A model generated the notes under the pieces. That model did not search any database. It worked only from the letters and a program-made list of their open reading frames with translations, and was not told the DNA's origin. This document shows, piece by piece, positions 48,291 to 61,076 of a DNA stretch of 64,000 nucleotides (positions within the stretch are counted from its first letter, which is position 1; each line of letters begins with the position of its first letter). The position numbers were made by a program, and so were the translations under genes. This stretch comes from Atherinomorus stipes (lineage: Eukaryota; Chordata; Actinopteri; Atheriniformes; Atherinidae). The stretch is taken from NCBI GenBank assembly GCA_023101725.1, contig JALJCO010013680.1, positions 62,001 through 126,000 of the forward strand. Reading direction: 5' to 3'.

Positions 48291-51200
48291 CATATAAGCT
48301 CTTCAAATTTAAATAATTACCAGTCGTCATGGAAACTGATGTAAAACTTTTATAACTTTCTGCATCTAAAGCAAAGAAAAAAAAAAACAAAGGAGGGAAG
48401 TTCCTCACCGCGGGGGCCGATCTGGAGTGGGGAAAGGAAATGTGGGACTCTGGGACACTTTGAGCTTCACGTTCGCTGAGCAGGACTTGATGTATTACTT
48501 TATAATTAACTCCACCATGATTAAAAGTTTGCTGCAACTCTGAACTTTGAAGTGAGGAACTGGAGGAAAATTAGGTCAAAAACTTGAAATCATCCTCACC
48601 AGCGAGGACAAAGTCACGCGGAGTCATTGAGATAATGAACACCTGGTGTGTTCGTCTAAAAGAAGGTTGGAGCTGGATGAATGCAAGCTCGGTAATGGCC
48701 AGCTCATTAATGCCGTTTTACCTGAGTGGACTTGCTCACAGACATTTTCACACTTCAGGAGGGATCATTATCTTGTTGAAAGCGCCATCATCCCCCTCGG
48801 TGTTACATGATATCCAGAACCATTTAATTATTCTGCCCTAATACGGCGTCTTTAGAAATCCTAAACATAACAGACCTGATTAACTGATTTATTCATCAAT
48901 CTATTGTTTTTTATTTATGTGTCTTCAGGAGATAAATCTTTCTACATAACTGAAAATAGTGGAAAAAATTGCTGGAAGATTTTTGTAATGATGAGTGAAC
49001 ATGAGGAAACCTTTAAGCTATAGTGAGAAGGTTTAAACTGAATTCAAGGGTTTGTTTCATGTGAAGCAGGTTTTTCTGATCACGACTGATAAACGTCTTT
49101 TTCTGCAATTAATTTAGAATTTGTCGTTTTTTTATTTGCGTTTTCTGAAATGGATGAACATGTTTGACATTTCATTTTGGGGTTTAAAATGGACTGAAAT
49201 AAGATTCAAGGGCTGAGCTTGAAAATGGTTTTAAAGATCAGGCCACAGTTGTTCAATTCTCGGTCAGTTTAACCACAGGTTAAACCCTAACGGTCAATTA
49301 AATCCTTAACCTGCCGTTAGCTAACCCACCGTTAAATATGCGTTGTTCAAAGCATGGTTAGTCATGCCATCAGCTAACGGCACAGTCAAACTTAATCATG
49401 TGGTTAGCATCACTGGTTAGCACCAATTTATCCCACAATTCCCCATTTTGTTTACTTCTGGTATCGCAAAAAGTAATGTTGTAAGTCTGTGGGTCTGTCC
49501 CAAAACCCACACTTCAAACACTGTTTTTGAGTGTGTAGTGCACACATGGTGTCATTAAAGCGACAATTCAGTGCACTGAAAGCACCAGGATGTTGCCCTA
49601 GTAACGGCCAAAAATGAAGTGCAAAACGAAGCTCACTACTCGCACTAAACGGACGCCATCTTGCTGATGTGGAGGAAGAGGGGGTAGCACCTAGCTTCAG
49701 CCGGAGCCACTACAAACCACGCCCACCGTTGGAGTGAGTGGAACCTATCCCTAACCCCTCCCCTAACCCTAACGAGCACCCGCCCACATCAGTACAAACC
49801 ACACCCATTTTCATGACACGCCTCTGGGTCTGTGGCTGCAGTTGGGTATATTTGGGAAGAGGCGGGACTTTCGAACTGCTTTCAGAGCTGAATAATGGCG
49901 GTGAACGTAGCGGTGGCGACCCCTGCTGCATCGGAGGCTGAACTGTACTTGATTTAAGTAACGTTTATGAAATGATTTAGACATAATTACTAATGTATAT
50001 GTAGCATTCTACCAAGCTGTTCACTCCCTGATGACAGCTATGATCTGGTCGTGTGTTTGAGGCTGCGGTTATACTGGTTTAGTAGAGTTAGCTCATGATA
50101 GCGGGCAATGCTAGTCCGTCACTTCCTGTAAGTGCAGTGCTCTGTTTGGGTCAGCATTTAGCGACAATAGTGTGCACTACAAAGTACACAGTGCACACTA
50201 CGCACTGAATTCCAGTGCACTCAAGCAAGTGTGCGGTTTGAGACCTTATTGCTGTGAGGAAGACACGGGGTGCCGACTCTCACTTTGGTTGACTTTATTT
50301 TCCCAACATGAGCAGAGTTGCTGTTAGCAACAACACACTCTTCCTCATCCCCCAGTCTCTCTGTCCTTCCCCGTTCTCTTGCACCCCCTAGCTCACCCGG
50401 CCTCACAGTTCAGCAAACCCTCAGTAACAAAACCCAAAGGACACAGAAAGTATTGATAAGCAAACGATCCTTTTCACTTCAAGGACAAAGAGACGCAGAA
50501 ATTTCTCAGCCGATGAAGAAAATGTAATTCAGATCATAGAAGAAAGATGTTAATCTTTCTAAATAGTCAGTCCGTGTCCACAGTTTGGTGCACGCTCCAA
50601 ATTGTCTCGCAAAGGATTACAAAGACCTGCATTCCCTCCTGAAGTGGTGCGCAACTCTTTGTTAGAATAATCGTCCCTGATGCCAAAGTCAAGACCACAA
50701 TAAACGCTGTCCTTCCCTCTCTGAACTGGCATCAACGACTGGCATCTGTGAGATCCTCGTGTCGGCGATATCCCACACAGGCTCGTCAGTGTCTTTGATC
50801 CAGTCATGGAAAACTTCCTAAACTCTCAAACATCCCCAGCTGTCATCAATAACTCCCCTATTTTGATTATCCCTTCTTCTGCCCACACGTCCCTCTTTCT
50901 TTCTCCCATCACCACGGCAGAGAAAACTTTCACCGTCATCATTGTGCTTTCTGACAGTTTGTGCGGCGCGAGTGCGGCAGCGCGCGCTGCGACGTCAGTC
51001 ACTCGTCTCTGACGAGGCCTGATCGTCCCCTTCTAATACTGATCAGCAAAGATCAGTGCAGCACCTCGTCTGCACTGTAAAGGCCTCTGGGTGTTTAGTT
51101 TTTTATTCTAAAAGTCGTGATCTGTCTCTCACTCTTTCCACCACGCTTTTGCTCTCGCCTTCTCTCTCTCTTTTCTGCGCTCTGCAGGTTCGCGCGCAGA

Positions 51201-51435
51201 CAGCGGGTGTCGGGTTTCAAACCTTTATTTCTCTGATTTTTTTCATATAAACACACTCAAAAATGGCACCAGAACTGACGCTGTATGTCTTGGCGATCTA
51301 GTCAAACCAAGCAGTAACAGTACAAGGCTGTAGATTTAAAGATAAGGTCTGTTATATTCAGTAATGTCGCCTGTCGCAATATTGCGACTTTGGCGACTAG
51401 AGGGTTAATGCTTATTTCACATTTTACTGCGAGGC
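48291..51435. other. Intergenic DNA, no gene identified
   Basis: Open frames here are short and without domains. A GC-rich patch at 50960-51010 (gtgcggcgcgagtgcggcag) stands out but has no supporting exon. The segment 49740-49830 is rich in ccctaacc and accacgccc motifs. Confidence 0.5.
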
Positions 51436-51439
51436 AGCT

Positions 51440-51660
51440 TGGCAATGGTACCCCCAAGGGGTGGCCATGGCCACCCCTGAACAAAAAGCTAGCTACACCA
51501 CTGGCCACTCCAGCAAAAATATTTTTTTCATTTATATCAACTTTTATGTACCATTAACATGGCCCAGCTTTGCTTAGCTTATATTTGAATATCAAAATCT
51601 TTATAATCTAGCAAAAATGAAATAAATTAAAAAATATTCTATATCCCCAATATACATCTA
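51440..51660. repeat. Dispersed repeat, second copy of the 39.65-kb type
   Basis: Shares cccccaaggggtggcca, ccacccctgaacaaa and cttatatttgaatatcaaaa with 39654-39840, in the same orientation. Confidence 0.55.
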
Positions 51661-51845
51661 CGTAACTACTGTATATATATACGAGGCAAAGTAGGGAGGG
51701 CCCAGGTGGGATTTAAACCCCGAGATTCCTGGGTGAAAGTCATGCGCGCTGACCATCCAGCAAAGGGACATCCCTGTGGCAGGTAGCCAGAGCACATGAT
51801 CAGGAGGCATAGTGACAGGACTCTCAACTGCCACACACACATACA

Positions 51846-51847
<2 letters not shown>

Positions 51848-51878
<31 letters not shown>

Positions 51879-51900
51879 ATGTATGTGTGTGTGTGTGTAT
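51848..51900. repeat. (TA)n followed by (TG)n microsatellite
   Basis: About 16 TA units (51848-51879), then about 8 TG units after a short break. Confidence 0.92.
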
Positions 51901-52074
51901 CCACCCACCACTGCTTTGCTCTCGGAGAAGAATATAGTTGTATTTCTCAAAATATGAGAGATACAACCTCACATTTGTCTGCATAGATCGTATTGGTTGA
52001 TGTTGGATATCAGAAGTTAAAATCTGGACAATATATCAGTAAAAAAGCCAATATCAAACATCCCTAAAACTCTG

Positions 52075-52325
52075 AGAGATCTGTTCTTTCAGGCTGTAGC
52101 TCCCAAACTGTGGAGCGACTTGCCTCTGTCTCTGGGTAAGGTCGACTGTGTGGTCCGTTTTAAAAGGCAACTGAAAACTTTGTTGTCCAAGAAAGTCTTT
52201 GCATATCTGATTTTTCACTTTCACTTTTAATATTTACTGTAAGTATTCTTTTCCTTGTGTTTCATTGCACTTTGTGATGTTTATCTGTGAAAAGTGCTTT
52301 ATAAACTAATTTTCCTTACTATGAA
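52075..52325 (+). mobile_element. LINE 3' end
   Basis: Plus strand reads FQAVAPKLWSDLPLSLG, then VVRFKRQLKTLLSKK, then a stop. This is the conserved C-terminus of many fish non-LTR retrotransposon ORFs. The 3' tail reads gcactttgtgatgtttatct and gtgctttataaa. The same tail is inverted at 60665-60790. Confidence 0.78.
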
Positions 52326-53825
52326 GAATTAAAAGAACATGTATGCAGAATTCACCTTGAACTGAATGAGTTTTATAAAGGCCTGATGCTCAGACGTCAC
52401 TCAGCTGGACGTTTGAAGCTCCTTTCACTCAGTCTGCAGAGTAACCTGCTTACATCCATCACATCTTCTCTGGCATCCAAAGCTTCAACAAACACATTTC
52501 TTTTTATACATCTGAGACACTTATTTTAATCTTTTCCTGAATTAACTCTTCGGGAGGAGGGGGGCTTCACACTACACTGTGAGAATCAGACGTCACATGC
52601 AGCAAACAGCTGACAAGTTCTCTCGCAACTCATACTTTTGATCACAGTGTAAAGGTGTTTGGGCTACGGCGGCTCCTGTGGCATGAATATGATTAAAATA
52701 AAGTCAGCAGCAATTAGCTTTTCACACATCCCCACAAAGCCTCGGGAGAAAGAAGGAGAACTTGAAGAATGGCACACATGCGTGGAAAAATGCAGCGCAG
52801 ATGTTTAACTTGCCCTGAATCCTTTGGGCAGAAGATGCATAGGGAAGTTAGCTCACTGTGAAATTTATGCCCATGAAAAGGGGGGAAAAAGAAAAAAATC
52901 ACAAGCTAATCTTCTCTCCCGTGAGAGTAGGATGGTAAACTATTAATCACACAGAAATAAGCCTGATAAATTCAGTGTCATGTCGATTCTCTGCATGCGC
53001 GCTTCAACATGCATATAAATAGTGATTTCTGTCCTTCTGCTCAAACATCCAAACAAGATAACATGAGAAAAATCCTGTAATCCTGAAAGGCACATGGTTG
53101 CTAGTCATTAAAATGTCAGACTGTCAGTGTACAAGCCTGCGGATTCAGATAAAAGTTCCCTCTGAGGAAATTCAGACCAGAAACAGGCCTGATACGACAA
53201 AACTGCCCAATATTTCTGTTAGGAAATAAAGGTTAGATACCAAAGCGGAGGTTTTGGTCCTGAAAACAAAATTAAATGAAAGTAAGAAAAGCAAAAAGTA
53301 CAGTTTTTAAGTTGCATACATGCTTTGTTCATTTATTCATTTATTTGTTTGTTTGTTTATCAAAAATGATCCATAGAAACACAGAAGAGATAAAGTGCAG
53401 CTGATGTTTTGAATTTAGTGTGTGACATTGAGCAATAACGAGATAGTTATCTCGTTATCTCGAGATAACGACATTAAAAACATGTGAGCACGACCGTCTT
53501 CCTCCTCCATAATCTGTCATCACAGCTCAGATTTTAAGTACCAAACTCACATCTAAACCTTGGAAGTACTCAGATAACGTCTCACTTCATTCTTGCACAA
53601 CATTCGCCACTTTGCTTTGTTTGACCACCTCTTAGTACATCATGTGAGATGTACATCTAAGTACATCTCACGAGCTTCAGGTTTTCACTCGCAGATCAGT
53701 CTGGCTACTTTCCGTTGAAGAGAATTTGGAGCCGTTAACCAAACGACTGTCCAATCAGCGTTGGCTTTGAGGTGGGTTGAAGTGTGAAAACCTCCGGTGG
53801 CCAACTATGACGCTACCTGGAAGAA
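52326..53825. other. Intergenic DNA, no gene identified
   Basis: Contains one short palindromic motif of ttatctcgttatctcgagat type near 53445. Otherwise nothing recognised. Confidence 0.5.
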
Positions 53826-53829
53826 GTCC

Positions 53830-55100
53830 TTTTTTGTAGTTCTCCCTTCATCCACTAGGGGCTGCAAGACTGAGCAAATCCCCGTAGACTCTCATGTTAA
53901 AAAGGCAAACTTCACCCACAGAAATAAACATGTTTACAGCAGAAATAAACATGTTTACAACCTGGTTCAAAAAAATCATTTTAGGTTTAAAGGCGCTGTA
54001 CCTGATTTTGCACATTTGCAAACCGTGAGCGAGGTGAACAGTGTAGTTTGAACTGTAAGCCCCGCCCCTAACTGTTTCTCCCAGTGAGAAATGCTCCTCC
54101 TCTCGTTTCTCTCTCCTCCCACTCAACATGCACGAAATAACGTGCACGTTTCATACTCGTGCACAAAGAAAGTCTCCAGAGAAAACTTGCATCTTCCAGT
54201 AAAATTACTGTTCTGGTTGCAGTAAATAGCTGCGGATCAGCTAAATGACATTTTCTATCATAACCGGTAGTTTACCGCAACTACAGATATGTACACAGAT
54301 GCACAGTTATGACGAGTTATGATGTTATAGGCAACGTTACAACATGACAGCCTGATAAAGTTTCTAACTGGCCCCTTTGAGAAGCAGTGATGTAAAGCTT
54401 CGTCATGTTACGGTGTAAATATCACTATTACATACGGTAGACCAGCAGAGGAAAAAAATACCTGTCCAGGCGGACTTCCAGTCCACATTCAGTCCGAGGC
54501 GTCCGGCTGCTCTCTACCTTCAGTACAATCCACCGAGAACACGAACTTTATTCCTTCTTTGGTCTCTCCTGCGTTTCACCTCTCTCCTCCTCAGTTTTGA
54601 TGCTTACAGGCTGTTTTGCTGCGGTATCGCCACTTTCTCTTCGGCAGATTCTGCGGTTCTGTTTACAAGTGCTGCCGTGCACGCAAGAGAGGAGGGCGCT
54701 TTTTAAAAACGCTGTGAGTGGCTGATAGGAAACCGAAACTTATGTAGAACGAACCACATTGGCATGAAGAGAGCGTCGCGCCATCCTTAGAAACCTAAAC
54801 TAAAAAGGCCTGGATTCATGCATATACGCAATCAATGAGTGATTTTATTCTTATGAAATTACCTCTTTTAACACACATTATACCGTGTAGAAAGCATTTC
54901 TCTGAAAGAGATTAAAATAAAATCAGGTACACGGCCTTTAACAGGTCAAGTTTACCTTCATGTCAACTATGAGGGGGGGTGAATTTTTTTTATAACTCAT
55001 TCGTTTAGATCTATTCTTAAAATTACACATAATTACGGGCGTGTCCTTATGATTGACATGCGGCAGACCGGAAGCCGGGCCTGCCGACCGGTGGCTCCTA
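53830..55100 (+). repeat. Dispersed repeat (plus copy) with a TTAA-type insertion
   Basis: Collinear in reverse with 29395-30140: gtagactctcatgttaaaa, the paired agaaataaacatgtttaca units, gtcaagtttaccttcatgtc and gggcgtgtccttatgattga. Interrupted at 53991-54937. Confidence 0.75.
53991..54937. mobile_element. TTAA-flanked MITE with AGGCGCTGTACC termini
   Basis: TTAA at 53987-53990 and 54938-54941. Left AGGCGCTGTACCTGATTTTG; right reverse-complemented AGGCCGTGTACCTGATTTTA. The 29.9-kb copy of the host repeat reads gattaaacctgaaatg without an insert. Confidence 0.88.
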
Positions 55101-55121
55101 GTTAGCTTGTTTGCTCTCAGT

Positions 55122-55514
55122 TAGGAATGTAACAATATGAAAACTTCATATCACGGTTATTGTGACCAAAATGATCACGGTTATCATTTTTATCGCTGTA
55201 TTATAGAAATACTTCCCAGCATCTTTAAAAACATCTGAAATGGGTCCAAATGTCTACTTTGAGCTTTTTAAAGGGGGGGAAAATTTCAAGAGAACTGTCC
55301 ATGTGGGGGCCTTTGTTGCTTTCCACCATGTTTTCATAAATTAAACGTTGCAAACTGCAACTGCTTTTCCAGCCAATGAGCAGCATCACTGGGAGTTTTT
55401 CAAAGTGCGGTAATCAGTCACGGTTTTAACGATATTTAAAATTTGAAACGGTATTACTAATCGTGGGGAATTTTATCACGATTAACCATTTTACCGGTTA
55501 TCGTTACATCCCTA
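55122..55514. mobile_element. hAT-like MITE
   Basis: Perfect 8-bp duplication CTCTCAGT at 55114-55121 and 55515-55522. Ends TAGGAATGTAACAATATG and, reverse-complemented, TAGGGATGTAACGATAAC. Confidence 0.9.
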
Positions 55515-55522
55515 CTCTCAGT

Positions 55523-57449
55523 AAGGTCTCAGTTTGTAGCAGAGTAGCACAACGGCGGTTTTTAGTCAGCAGTTACCTTAACCCCGTCGCTTAGGAGGCT
55601 AATCTTTATTAGCTCCTGTAAGTTTCAAGTTAGCTCGGTTAGCGTTTAGCCCAGAGTACGTCAGCTGTCAATCATTTGCCCCGCAGCTGTGCCGTGCCCA
55701 TTTTAGTATTTTCCGGGAGTGACGACACACATGACACGGCAAGATGGTGACGGTGGGACACGCCCACCTGGCTTCATTTTTAGCTCTTCAGAAACCAACG
55801 GGTGACGTAGCGGAAGGTTCGTCCCTCTCTATTAACGCTTTATGGGTGTGACGCAACGAGAAGCGACAGTTCAGTCTAAACAACATGGCGGCAAGTTTAT
55901 TTATTACTGCCGACATGTTTCTTGTTGCTGTTGTTGCTAAGCTAACCAGCCATTGCCGGCAGCAGCATGAGTTGCCTGGCTTGTGGTTGTGTTTTCGTCG
56001 TTTTTCTGCTAGTAGGTCATATGCTTCGTTGATCTGATTGGTTGATTTGGCCCGTCTAACACCAACATAGGTGGTGACTGACAGATGCCTTATCCAATCA
56101 GCTAGCCAGTGTTTTCGCCCCTTCCCAAAACTACTCTAAAGGATGGTTCGGGCCGGGCCCCCCCTTAATAGCCTACACGGATTTGTTTTGGTTAATCGCT
56201 TACATAGAATAAAAACCCGCATGGTTGGAAAAAACAAATCATTTTAAATCCCTTTACCACCTGCTGAGCGGTAATTTCACCTCCAGCTCCCCTGGAGCCA
56301 CTTTAACTGTCTTCTCTCCACTTGACCACTCTGTCCAGGGGTCAGCCTGTTCCTAAATGAGCCCGTAACAGCTTTCCAAAGCTTCAGGTGGTCTCACACA
56401 CATGACTGGAAGAGGATCCAGCAGTCGCACTGCTTCTGGATTTCACATGTCACAAAGAGGGTCGTTATGAATTCAAGATGGTGTGAAATATTCATAAAAT
56501 GGCAGAATGTTGTAAGACAGAGTGTATGAACTGGATAAGACTAATTACTGAAGGATAGGGTGTGAAACTGTTCGTAGAGAAAGCTGCAGCAAATAAAGAT
56601 GAAGAGAGGCCTTTAAACTGCATTGGTTATTTTCCCAAACACTGAACACCAAATTCTGACAGCAAATGTAGCTGCTCATTTTTCTCCCCCAGTCCCAGAC
56701 GTCACTTTGCACCATTAATTTAGTCAGATTTTTCCAACCAGCGCTGGGCGGAAGCTCAACGTGGACCAGATCCATCTAACTCCACTGTGTGACTTCATTA
56801 ATTAATATTTAAAATAAGAAATCATCATTTATTTATGACTTCTATTTTGTGACTCGGTTGGCATCTTAGAGTCAGATCTGTTAATTCTATTGTTGGGTCA
56901 GTTGATAAGCTTTGTGGATCTATAAAAAGTTCAGAGAGAAATGTTCAAACCAGGTCTGGAGACATCTGAAAGCAGCAGATATCTGAGGATTCTCTGTTAG
57001 TTTATGCAAAATTATGCACAGTCCAGAGGAAAAGTGTCAAATATGATTTATCTTGTGCCCCGGGACATAAGTTTCTATTTTTTTTTCCATGCACACTGTT
57101 ACGACCCGGCTCTGGGCGCTGCAACAAAGGAAATCGTGAAAGGTGGTAAAAGGTGAATCACAAATGTTTATTGTAATGTTTGATGGAAAAGGCAGACAGC
57201 AGGTGTTGCATTCTGCCAAGCTGGAGGTTGAGATGCTGCTCAAAACAACAAAAATCTGAAAAAGAAACAAGCCGAAAGAGTTCAAGACACAGAAAACCAG
57301 ATACTGGTCTTATATTTACAAAAAGAGAGCAGTTCCATAGACTAAGAAAACAAAAAAACATCTAAAAGATGTTCCTATACAAAGATATTTACTACTACAT
57401 TTACAAAAACTAAACTCTAGCTCTGGGCTAACAACTATCAAAAGCTATC
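55523..57449. other. Intergenic DNA, no gene identified
   Basis: Holds a segment (55735-55800, aagatggtgacggtgggaca) that recurs in reverse at the window end (63955-63995), so part is a dispersed repeat. Near 57106 a tgttacgacccggctctggg motif could be an LTR start, but no partner was found. Confidence 0.45.
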
Positions 57450-57453
57450 TTAA

Positions 57454-57832
57454 AGGAATAGTACACCCACAGAATGATGTGCGTTCATTTTCTACTCACC
57501 CTCATGCTGAGCAAGACTCTGGAGCACTTTTTTAATATCTCAAATGCAGCCAGAGATCGGACAGGTTTTCGTTTCTCCCCAACTTTCATATAATGGAGTT
57601 CACCAGCGCTTGAAACAAAAAGGTCCGTAAAGGTCCACAAAAACTTGTCAATATTCCTCCATACTGCTTGTCCAATGTAATCCAAGTGTCCTGAGTGGGA
57701 AGCGACCAGAATTTAATCCAAACGACATCATTTAGCTTTTATTGCCCATACAGAAGAACATCGTACTTCCGCGATGCATGCTCATCCGAGTTTATGACAC
57801 TACAGAAGCTGCGGCAGACGAGATTGCACATG

Positions 57833-57907
<75 letters not shown>

Positions 57908-58085
57908 TTACATCAACAGCCACCCCTCTTGTGTTTGTCCGCAGCTCGTTCGCTCTTAGCACGACGTAAACAGTGAATTTCTTCTTCTACACTTGCATTT
58001 TGGCGCAGAGTAGGCGCTGAACGCCGCAACTTCTGTAGTGTCGTGAACTCGCATTGGCGCGTTTCCCGGAAGTAAGATGTAGTAT
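57454..58085. mobile_element. Fold-back MITE, family AGGAATAGTACACCC, copy 4 (truncated)
   Basis: TTAA at 57450-57453, then a complete left terminus and arm. The sequence departs from the family after about 58085 and no right terminus follows, so most of the right arm is missing. The central part has expanded into a CTTT microsatellite. Confidence 0.82.
57833..57908 (+). repeat. (CTTT)n microsatellite, about 19 units
   Basis: Uninterrupted ctttctttcttt array, seeded from the short tttctttc tract found at the same point in the other family copies (for example near 15650 and 42945). Confidence 0.95.
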
Positions 58086-59470
58086 AAGATGTTAGATGTA
58101 GAGCTGTCATCTCCTGAGACGTCACAGCGCCTTCCACCGAATGTTGATTGTTTGTCCGAGTGAGTGGAGGGGGCGTGGCTTAGGTCAGTTGGGACAGTGG
58201 TGGTTCCACCATCATCTTGCATCATAACATCATTTAATTTTTTTTAGTTTCCGTTTTAGTTCTTTATTGTTTCAGTCACAAAATCATTTCTTCAATAATA
58301 AGGCAATTAAAGGTTGAATCTGGAACATTTTTATTAAAAGCTATATTTTTAAAAATAATAATACCTCCACAAGTAATTTGGAGGGGTGCAGAATGAAAGT
58401 ACAACATTTCCTAAAAACATATATATATATATATATATTTAGCCTGAAAATAAATTTTAACGGGTTTGACAATGGCGTTATGTTTACATCTACAAGCTAG
58501 TACAGGCTGCTATTGCGGGTTACCAAATACGATCTGTGTGGCAACAGTATGTTGGGCACAGTTAGACTGTTACAGGGAGAAACAGTGGCATCGGCAAGTC
58601 AAGCAGCTGCTTCAGAGCCCGGAGATATTGTTATCCATCTCAGAAGAGGAGTGACCTGCGAAGAGCAAAAACTGTAAATTTTAGTTAAAGACTACACTAA
58701 ATGAACCCACATAAATGTTTTCTACAAGATCAAAACACGGAAATGCCGACTTTCCTCCTGGATACAGTAGGTAAGCTAACTCACTTGCTAATGTGGCTAA
58801 CGTGCATTACTTGTTGGACATGCTTCAGACTGTTGGTCACTAACGAATCAGCAGCGAGTCTGGCAACCCAGCGGCTGGAGTTGCTTTCTGCTGTTTCAAC
58901 TACAACCTGGACACACGTGATGTCGCTGTTCTGTCTGTATTTCCATATTCCACCTTTAAATGTCGCAAGACCGAAACAGGCGGAAGCAGAAAAAGTTTGT
59001 ATGCTTAAATAGATATACATTTTTTACATTAAATGAGTTATCTTACAACATTCGAGACAAACAAAACACATGCACACAGCTACAGTATGTGTCAGGAAAG
59101 GGGAAAAAGGATTACGTATCTCTCAAAAATGGACTCAGAGATCTTCTTTTTAAATATAAATACAGTATTTAAAAAATGTTTATCTCCTTGCTGAGATTAT
59201 TCCATAATTGGACCCCCCCACAACATCATTTCATGACATTGTTTCCAGCTGTAAACTCTTATTTCTGTTCCGGGTGAAGAGACGTCCTTTTCAGACCTAA
59301 ACTGAATAAATTTCAACCTCATTTTATCCATTCTTGTAAAAATTCATATGTTTTTACTTAATAAATAGATAAATGAAATATCACAAATATCGGCCCAAAT
59401 ATTGACAGGTTGTATCGGCCATCAGCTGAAAATCTGCAATATGAATTCCCTTGAATGCACAACACCATTA
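58086..59470. other. Intergenic DNA, no gene identified
   Basis: Contains a short (AT)n at 58419-58438. Open frames have no domains. Confidence 0.5.
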
Positions 59471-59472
59471 TA

Positions 59473-59655
59473 CACCCACTGACCACTTTACTGTCACAAA
59501 CAGCTAATCGCCCAACTGTATGACAGCTGAGTGCATTTAATCCTGCAGACATGGTCAATAAGGCAGCAGAAAGTCGCATCTGAACACACATGTCCTAACT
59601 TGGAGCAGATGGATGAAATCTGTGGGACACATCTGCATCAGCAGTGATGAAGGTC
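59473..59655. repeat. Tc1-family 5' end remnant
   Basis: cacccactgaccactttact, then aatcctgcagacatggtcaa, and later cttggagcagatgg. These are pieces of the 5' end and coding region of the copy A/B Tc1 family joined by deletions. A better-preserved 5' end is at 62730-62885. Confidence 0.55.
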
Positions 59656-60436
59656 CTGAACCAAACTCACATTTGGTGGGTTTAATTGCAGCTTTTTCTT
59701 CAGGTGAGACTTGCTCATCATATCTGAAATCTTCCAGGCCTGAGAGCTGATAGACACACCACGTTCTTTATTAGAGCACCTTCAGCTGTTTCTGTTAATA
59801 ATTCAACCATTAAATCACGAGGGAGCAGCGCAGCATCAAAACCTCTCCCTATCTATGTTGTATCATTTTAATTTCAACGTTTTCATCCAGCATGAAGTAA
59901 AGGAACCAGAAATCTGAATCTGAGGCGGTTGTTCTCAATCATTCCTGCAGACAGACCAAGAATGCTCATAAGTAGGTCTCTAATGAGATTAGTTTTTCTG
60001 CTAAACTGCACCAAAACCAAGCTGCAGTTACATCACCTGCTGTGTCCAGATATAAAGCAGGTCAGGAAACGTACGTCGCAGTTTTCCACTGTAAACACGG
60101 TGAAAACGGACACGTCTGCGCTGGTGTCACAGGAAGCTGAAGTGCACTTTTATGTCCCAAAATGAATTAAAGATGAAGAGAAAAGCTTCGGTTTCCTCTG
60201 ATATTCCTGAGAAGGTGAAATAAGGGACACTTTATCGTAGCCTGTTTGTATACTGTATGTGTGTGTACACACACACATACACGTATACTGTATATACGGG
60301 CTAAATGTGTGTTTGAGCTTGTGTGAACGTTGGTGTTACAGTATGTACCAACATGCAGGAACTGAGACTGAGAGCTGCAGCTGAAACTGAAACAAGAACT
60401 TTCACCTGCACAGTTTACTCCTGACGGCTCCTGTCC

Positions 60437-61076
60437 TGCACTGCAAAAACTCAAATCTTAGCAAGTATATTTTTCTAACGTGTAGTCAAAATATCTCATC
60501 ACACTCAAAATAAGACAAAATTACTTAAAGAGAAACATTTCAGTGAGATATGAGATCTTGTTTTAAGGCAATGCATCTTATTTCGAGAAATCTTATCAAG
60601 AAAATTTTGCTTGTTCTATTGGCAGATTTTTTTTTTTTTTTGCTTATAAGTTACTATAGTAAGTAAGTCAGTAACTTTTATTTATAAAGCACTTTTCACA
60701 GACAGGCGTCACAAAGTGCTTCACAAAATAAACACAAAAAAATAAAAATACAGGTTAAGATCAAATGAAATAATAAATTTAAAAAAATATTACTAGCAAC
60801 AAAAAATCTCAGCCTCTCTTAAAATTATTATTTTTTAAAGTTCTTTTTTCTTTTCTTTTTTTGCTTGTAATCAGCGAAAAAAATCTGCCAATGGCATCAG
60901 CAAAATTTTCTCGATGAGATTTCTTGAAATAAGATGCATTACTTTAAAACAAGATCTTATATCTCACTGAAATGTTTCTCTTTTAGTAGTTTTGTCTTAT
61001 TTTGAGTGTGATGAGATATTCTGAAGAAAAATTAGAAATTAGAAAAATGAACTTGCTGATTTGAGTTTTTGCAGTG
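60437..61076. mobile_element. Complete fold-back MITE, CACTGCAAAAAC termini, with a LINE insert
   Basis: Long inverted arms of about 210 bp: cactgcaaaaactcaaatct at the left, and its complement gagtttttgcagtg at the right. They share gaaacatttcagtgagatat and its complement. The loop holds a reversed LINE tail (60665-60790). Confidence 0.82.
60665..60790 (-). mobile_element. LINE 3' tail in the loop of a MITE
   Basis: taacttttatttataaagca and cacaaagtgcttcacaaaat are the reverse complement of the tail at 52230-52310. Confidence 0.65.

Noticed and set aside
50940..51010. CpG island of a second promoter
   Set aside because: Only about 70 bases are GC-rich and no adjoining exon or conserved frame was found.
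57106..57200. LTR-like start (tgttacgacccggctctggg)
   Set aside because: No second LTR, primer-binding site or polyprotein was found, so a retroelement cannot be supported.
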